DNA from: Parashewanella hymeniacidonis
GTDB taxonomy: Bacteria; Pseudomonadota; Gammaproteobacteria; Enterobacterales; Shewanellaceae
Direction: 5' to 3'
Length of the DNA: 44,382 bases
Assembly (NCBI RefSeq): GCF_016900895.1
Contig: NZ_JAFEUN010000026.1
Coordinates: 1-44,382, forward strand
Each line of letters opens with the position of its first letter. Positions within the stretch are counted from its first letter, which is position 1. Shown one piece after another: positions 42,033 to 44,382 of the stretch. The translations under genes were made by a program, and so were the position numbers. The notes beneath the pieces were generated by a model. That model was not told the DNA's origin and did not search any database. It saw only the letters and a program-made list of their open reading frames with translations.

Positions 42033-44382
42033 ATGAATTCTATGGTATCGAAAGTTCTATCCATTATGAATGGTTTCGGTTATACGTCTGTGGATAACGG
42101 GGTGTGCTATGGACTTGCGGTTATGGCTGCGCAGGCGGTGATAAGATTTGATGGGGCAACGTATAACGCCAGAATCAAGAAGCTTCCTAACGGTGAGGAA
42201 GACGACCTTAAGGCTTTTTTTGAAGGTGTGGTCGTTTATTCAGGCAGCGTCTTAAGCGCTTCACAATATGTTGCATTAGGTTTACCACGTCACCAAAATA
42301 TCCCTGCACCTGCAAAGTTGTTATCATTTACACAAGATGAAAAAGATACCCTTCATGATGAGCGCAAAAAGTGCAGACCTTGTGTGGCTGAGACATTTTT
42401 GTGCTCTTTCAATCGAAAATCACTGACCTGCTGCCTTAACGAGATGCGTTCCCATGACGTGCCATTCTCATTGGTTATTACTTATATCAATCATGCGGTT
42501 CAAATTGGGTTTGATGGTTCAAACTGGCTGTCCGTGAGTCACGATAATACTCTGTATGAGGCAGCTATAACGAGTGAACTTTTACTTAACATTACAGATG
42601 AAAAGTACGCTCGTGATGGGTTGTGGCTTGCCAATATTAATATTGTCTTAGGAAAAGGTCGTACTATTTCAGATTTCTCCGCATGCTTTCGTGAATTACG
42701 TCTGACTGATAATAATTTTTTAAAGTTATCAGATTCTCAAAAAAAAAGGTGTGTGCATCTAGCGCTGTATGAAGATCATCATGATACGGTGACTGCGTTT
42801 ATGGAAGCACTGGCGGAGTTACTGAAGGCAGGGAAGTTATCAGAAGATAAGTTCATAGCGCTGGCAGCGGGGAAAGAAGGTGACGGAACGCCTGGACTAT
42901 ATTTGGCGCTGCAAAATGGTCAGCATGAGACGGTGGCTGCGTTTATGAAGGTGCTGGCGGAGTTACTGAAGGCAGGGAAGTTATCAGCAGATAAGTTCAT
43001 AGCGCTGGCAGCGGGGAAAAAACGTAACGGAACACCTGGACTATTTCTGGCGCTGCAAGAAGGTCAGCATGAGACGGTGGCTGTGTTTATGACGGTGCTG
43101 GTGGAGTTACTGAAGGAAGGGAAGTTATCAGAAGATAAGTTCATAGAGCTGGCAGCGGGAAAAAGACGTAACGGAACACCTGGACTATGTCTGGCGCAGA
43201 AAAACGGTCAGCATGATACGGTGGTTGCGTTTATGAAGGTGCTGGTGGAGTTACTGAGGGCAGGGAAGTTATCAGCAGATAAGTTCATAGCGCTGGCAGC
43301 AGCGAAAGATGGTGACGAAACACCTGGACTATATTTGGCGCTGCAAAATGGTCATCATGATACGGTGACTGCGTTTATGAAGGTGCTGGTGGAGTTACTG
43401 AAGGAAGGGACGTTATCAGAAGATAAGTTCATAGCGCTGGCAGCAGCGAAAGATGGTGACGAAACACCTGGACTATTTCTGGCGCTGCAAAATGGTCATC
43501 ATGATACGGTGACTGCGCTTATGAAGGTGCTGGTGGAGTTACTGAAGGAAGGGAAGTTATCAGAAGATAAGCTCATAGAGCTGGCAGCAGCGAAAGATGA
43601 TGACGAAACACCTGGACTATGTCTGGCGCTGCAAAATGGTCATCATGATACGGTGACTGCGTTTATGAAGGTGCTGGTGGAGTTACTGAAGGCAGGGAAG
43701 TTATCAGAAGATAAGTTCATAGCGCTGGCAGCGGGGAAAAGACGTAACGGAACACCTGGACTATGTCTAGCGCTGCAAAAAGGTCATCATGATACGGTGA
43801 CTGCGTTTATGGAAGCACTGGCGGAGTTACTGAAGGAAGGGAAGTTATCAGCAGATAAGTTCATAGCGCTGACAGCAGCGAAAAGACGTAACGGAACGCC
43901 TGGACTATGTCTAGCGCAGCAAAACGGTCAGCATGAGACGGTGGCTGCGTTTATGAAGGTGTTGGTGGAGTTACTGAAGGAAGGGAATTTATCAGCAGAT
44001 AAGTTCATAGAGCTGGCAGCGGGGAAAAGACGTAACGGAACGCCTCGACTATATTTTGCGCAGAAAAACGGTCAGTATGAGGCGGTGGCTGCGTTTATGA
44101 AGGTGCTGGCGGAGTTACTGAAGGAAGGGAGGTTATCAGCAGATAAGTTCATAGAGCTGGCAGCGGGGAAAGATGGTGACGGAACGCCTGGACTATATTT
44201 AGCGCTGCAAAGTGGTCATCATGATACGGTGGCTGCGTTTATGAAGGTGCTGGCGGAGTTACTGAAGGAAGGGAAGTTATCAGAAGATAAGTTCATAGAG
44301 CTTGCAGCAGCGAAAGATGATTACGAAATACCAGGGTTATGTCTGGCGCAGAAAAACGGTCAGCATGAGGCGGTGGCTGCGT
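42033..44382 (+). CDS. Long repeat protein with possible protease-like N-domain; candidate type III effector (runs off window)
   Basis: The frame is open from ATG 42033 to the window edge (783 codons, no stop). Residues 1-240 form a globular domain with VDNGVCYGLAVMAAQA (Cys25), INHAVQIGF (His154) and SVSHDNT (Asp171). This order and the Cys in a G-x-C-x-G-L helix start resemble papain-like fold proteases, including the ShET2/EspL effector group, but the match is by eye. From residue 252 follow 48-residue ankyrin-like repeats: at least eleven complete copies. Each unit begins TVAAFMKVLAELL, then KLSEDKFIALAAGK, then GTPGLYLALQNG. No signal peptide and no good ribosome-binding site are visible. 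Effector function is inference. An A9 run separates the two parts. Confidence 0.8.
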   Translation, partial: MNSMVSKVLSIMNGFGYTSVDNGVCYGLAVMAAQAVIRFDGATYNARIKKLPNGEEDDLKAFFEGVVVYSGSVLSASQYVALGLPRHQNIPAPAKLLSFTQDEKDTLHDERKKCRPCVAETFLCSFNRKSLTCCLNEMRSHDVPFSLVITYINHAVQIGFDGSNWLSVSHDNTLYEAAITSELLLNITDEKYARDGLWLANINIVLGKGRTISDFSACFRELRLTDNNFLKLSDSQKKRCVHLALYEDHHDTVTAFMEALAELLKAGKLSEDKFIALAAGKEGDGTPGLYLALQNGQHETVAAFMKVLAELLKAGKLSADKFIALAAGKKRNGTPGLFLALQEGQHETVAVFMTVLVELLKEGKLSEDKFIELAAGKRRNGTPGLCLAQKNGQHDTVVAFMKVLVELLRAGKLSADKFIALAAAKDGDETPGLYLALQNGHHDTVTAFMKVLVELLKEGTLSEDKFIALAAAKDGDETPGLFLALQNGHHDTVTALMKVLVELLKEGKLSEDKLIELAAAKDDDETPGLCLALQNGHHDTVTAFMKVLVELLKAGKLSEDKFIALAAGKRRNGTPGLCLALQKGHHDTVTAFMEALAELLKEGKLSADKFIALTAAKRRNGTPGLCLAQQNGQHETVAAFMKVLVELLKEGNLSADKFIELAAGKRRNGTPRLYFAQKNGQYEAVAAFMKVLAELLKEGRLSADKFIELAAGKDGDGTPGLYLALQSGHHDTVAAFMKVLAELLKEGKLSEDKFIELAAAKDDYEIPGLCLAQKNGQHEAVAA
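42786..44382 (+). repeat. Tandem 144-bp repeats (48 residues), 11 complete plus the start of a 12th
   Basis: Units start at 42786, 42930, 43074, 43218, 43362, 43506, 43650, 43794, 43938, 44082 and 44226, each exactly 144 bp, with the 12th at 44370. DNA identity between units is very high. Variable spots recur in combinations (AAGKRRNG or AAAKDGDE before TPGL; LALQNGHHD or LAQKNGQHE after it), which indicates recent duplication and shuffling. The total number of units is unknown because the window ends inside the array. Confidence 0.95.

Noticed and set aside
42786-44382. CRISPR array
   Set aside because: The 144-bp periodic repeats have no spacers and encode a continuous reading frame, so this is a protein repeat.
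1-44382. tRNA, rRNA or riboswitch genes
   Set aside because: No recognisable tRNA arms, rRNA segments or conserved riboswitch cores were seen, though a covariance-model search could not be run.

Overview
The window looks like chromosomal DNA of a marine gammaproteobacterium of the Shewanellaceae type. The support is the moderate-to-low G+C content, the many Shewanella-like lipoproteins, a CsgG/DUF4810/DUF799 operon and a zinc-uptake set with a His-rich outer-membrane protein. Several effector-like genes (a HAD-like protein, an ankyrin protein and a long-repeat ankyrin-like protein behind a possible cysteine-protease domain) suggest a host-associated relative such as Parashewanella. That placement is inference; no rRNA or other marker gene is present.

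Layout. 1-4060: the tail of an unidentified gene, a HAD-like acidic protein, a hotdog thioesterase, and an ankyrin-repeat gene split by one in-frame TGA. 4065-8480: an AMP-forming acyl-CoA synthetase, then a GntR(YtrA-like)/ABC ATPase/ABC permease operon with overlapping palindromes at its promoter. 8542-13070: a small membrane protein, a secreted serine hydrolase, a NatA/NatB-like ABC exporter and a PspB-like membrane protein; the first and last of these are invaded by copies of the same ~260-bp palindromic element (MITE). 13083-15456: a four-lipoprotein operon (CsgG-like, unknown, DUF4810, DUF799/GNA1162). 15672-25587: a TonB-dependent receptor, a frameshifted small lipoprotein, a large Ig/cadherin-like lipoprotein, a TlpA-like/gluconate-dehydrogenase-subunit-3/GMC oxidoreductase operon, and a beta-propeller lipoprotein. 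25728-29146: zinc uptake genes (permease, binding protein, His-rich outer-membrane protein) without an ATPase, and a small metal-locus protein. 29257-32013: a Gfo/Idh/MocA oxidoreductase and a YgiN-like monooxygenase divergent from a LysR regulator, then thpR. 32172-39769: a large lipoprotein of unknown function and a tetR-MFP-RND efflux operon with a perfect palindrome at the tetR start.

39770-42032 is a graveyard of mobile DNA. A 1.33-kb segment is bounded by 41-bp inverted repeats that begin with GGGG. It holds the last ~50 codons of a Tn3-family transposase, a 7-bp tandem repeat, an 18-bp perfect hairpin, a small lipoprotein gene and a helix-turn-helix gene split by a third MITE. The right repeat abuts a frameshifted, truncated hicB antitoxin gene. 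From 42033 to the right edge runs one open frame. Its first ~240 residues carry a possible Cys/His/Asp protease-like domain, and it continues into at least eleven exact-length 48-residue ankyrin-like repeats that leave the window.

MITE family: three copies (8774-9036, 12712-12969, 40913-41175) have 22-bp terminal inverted repeats and TA duplications. In two cases removing the element plus one TA rejoins a convincing reading frame. This is direct evidence of past transposition, and the ORFs inside the element are probably not genes.
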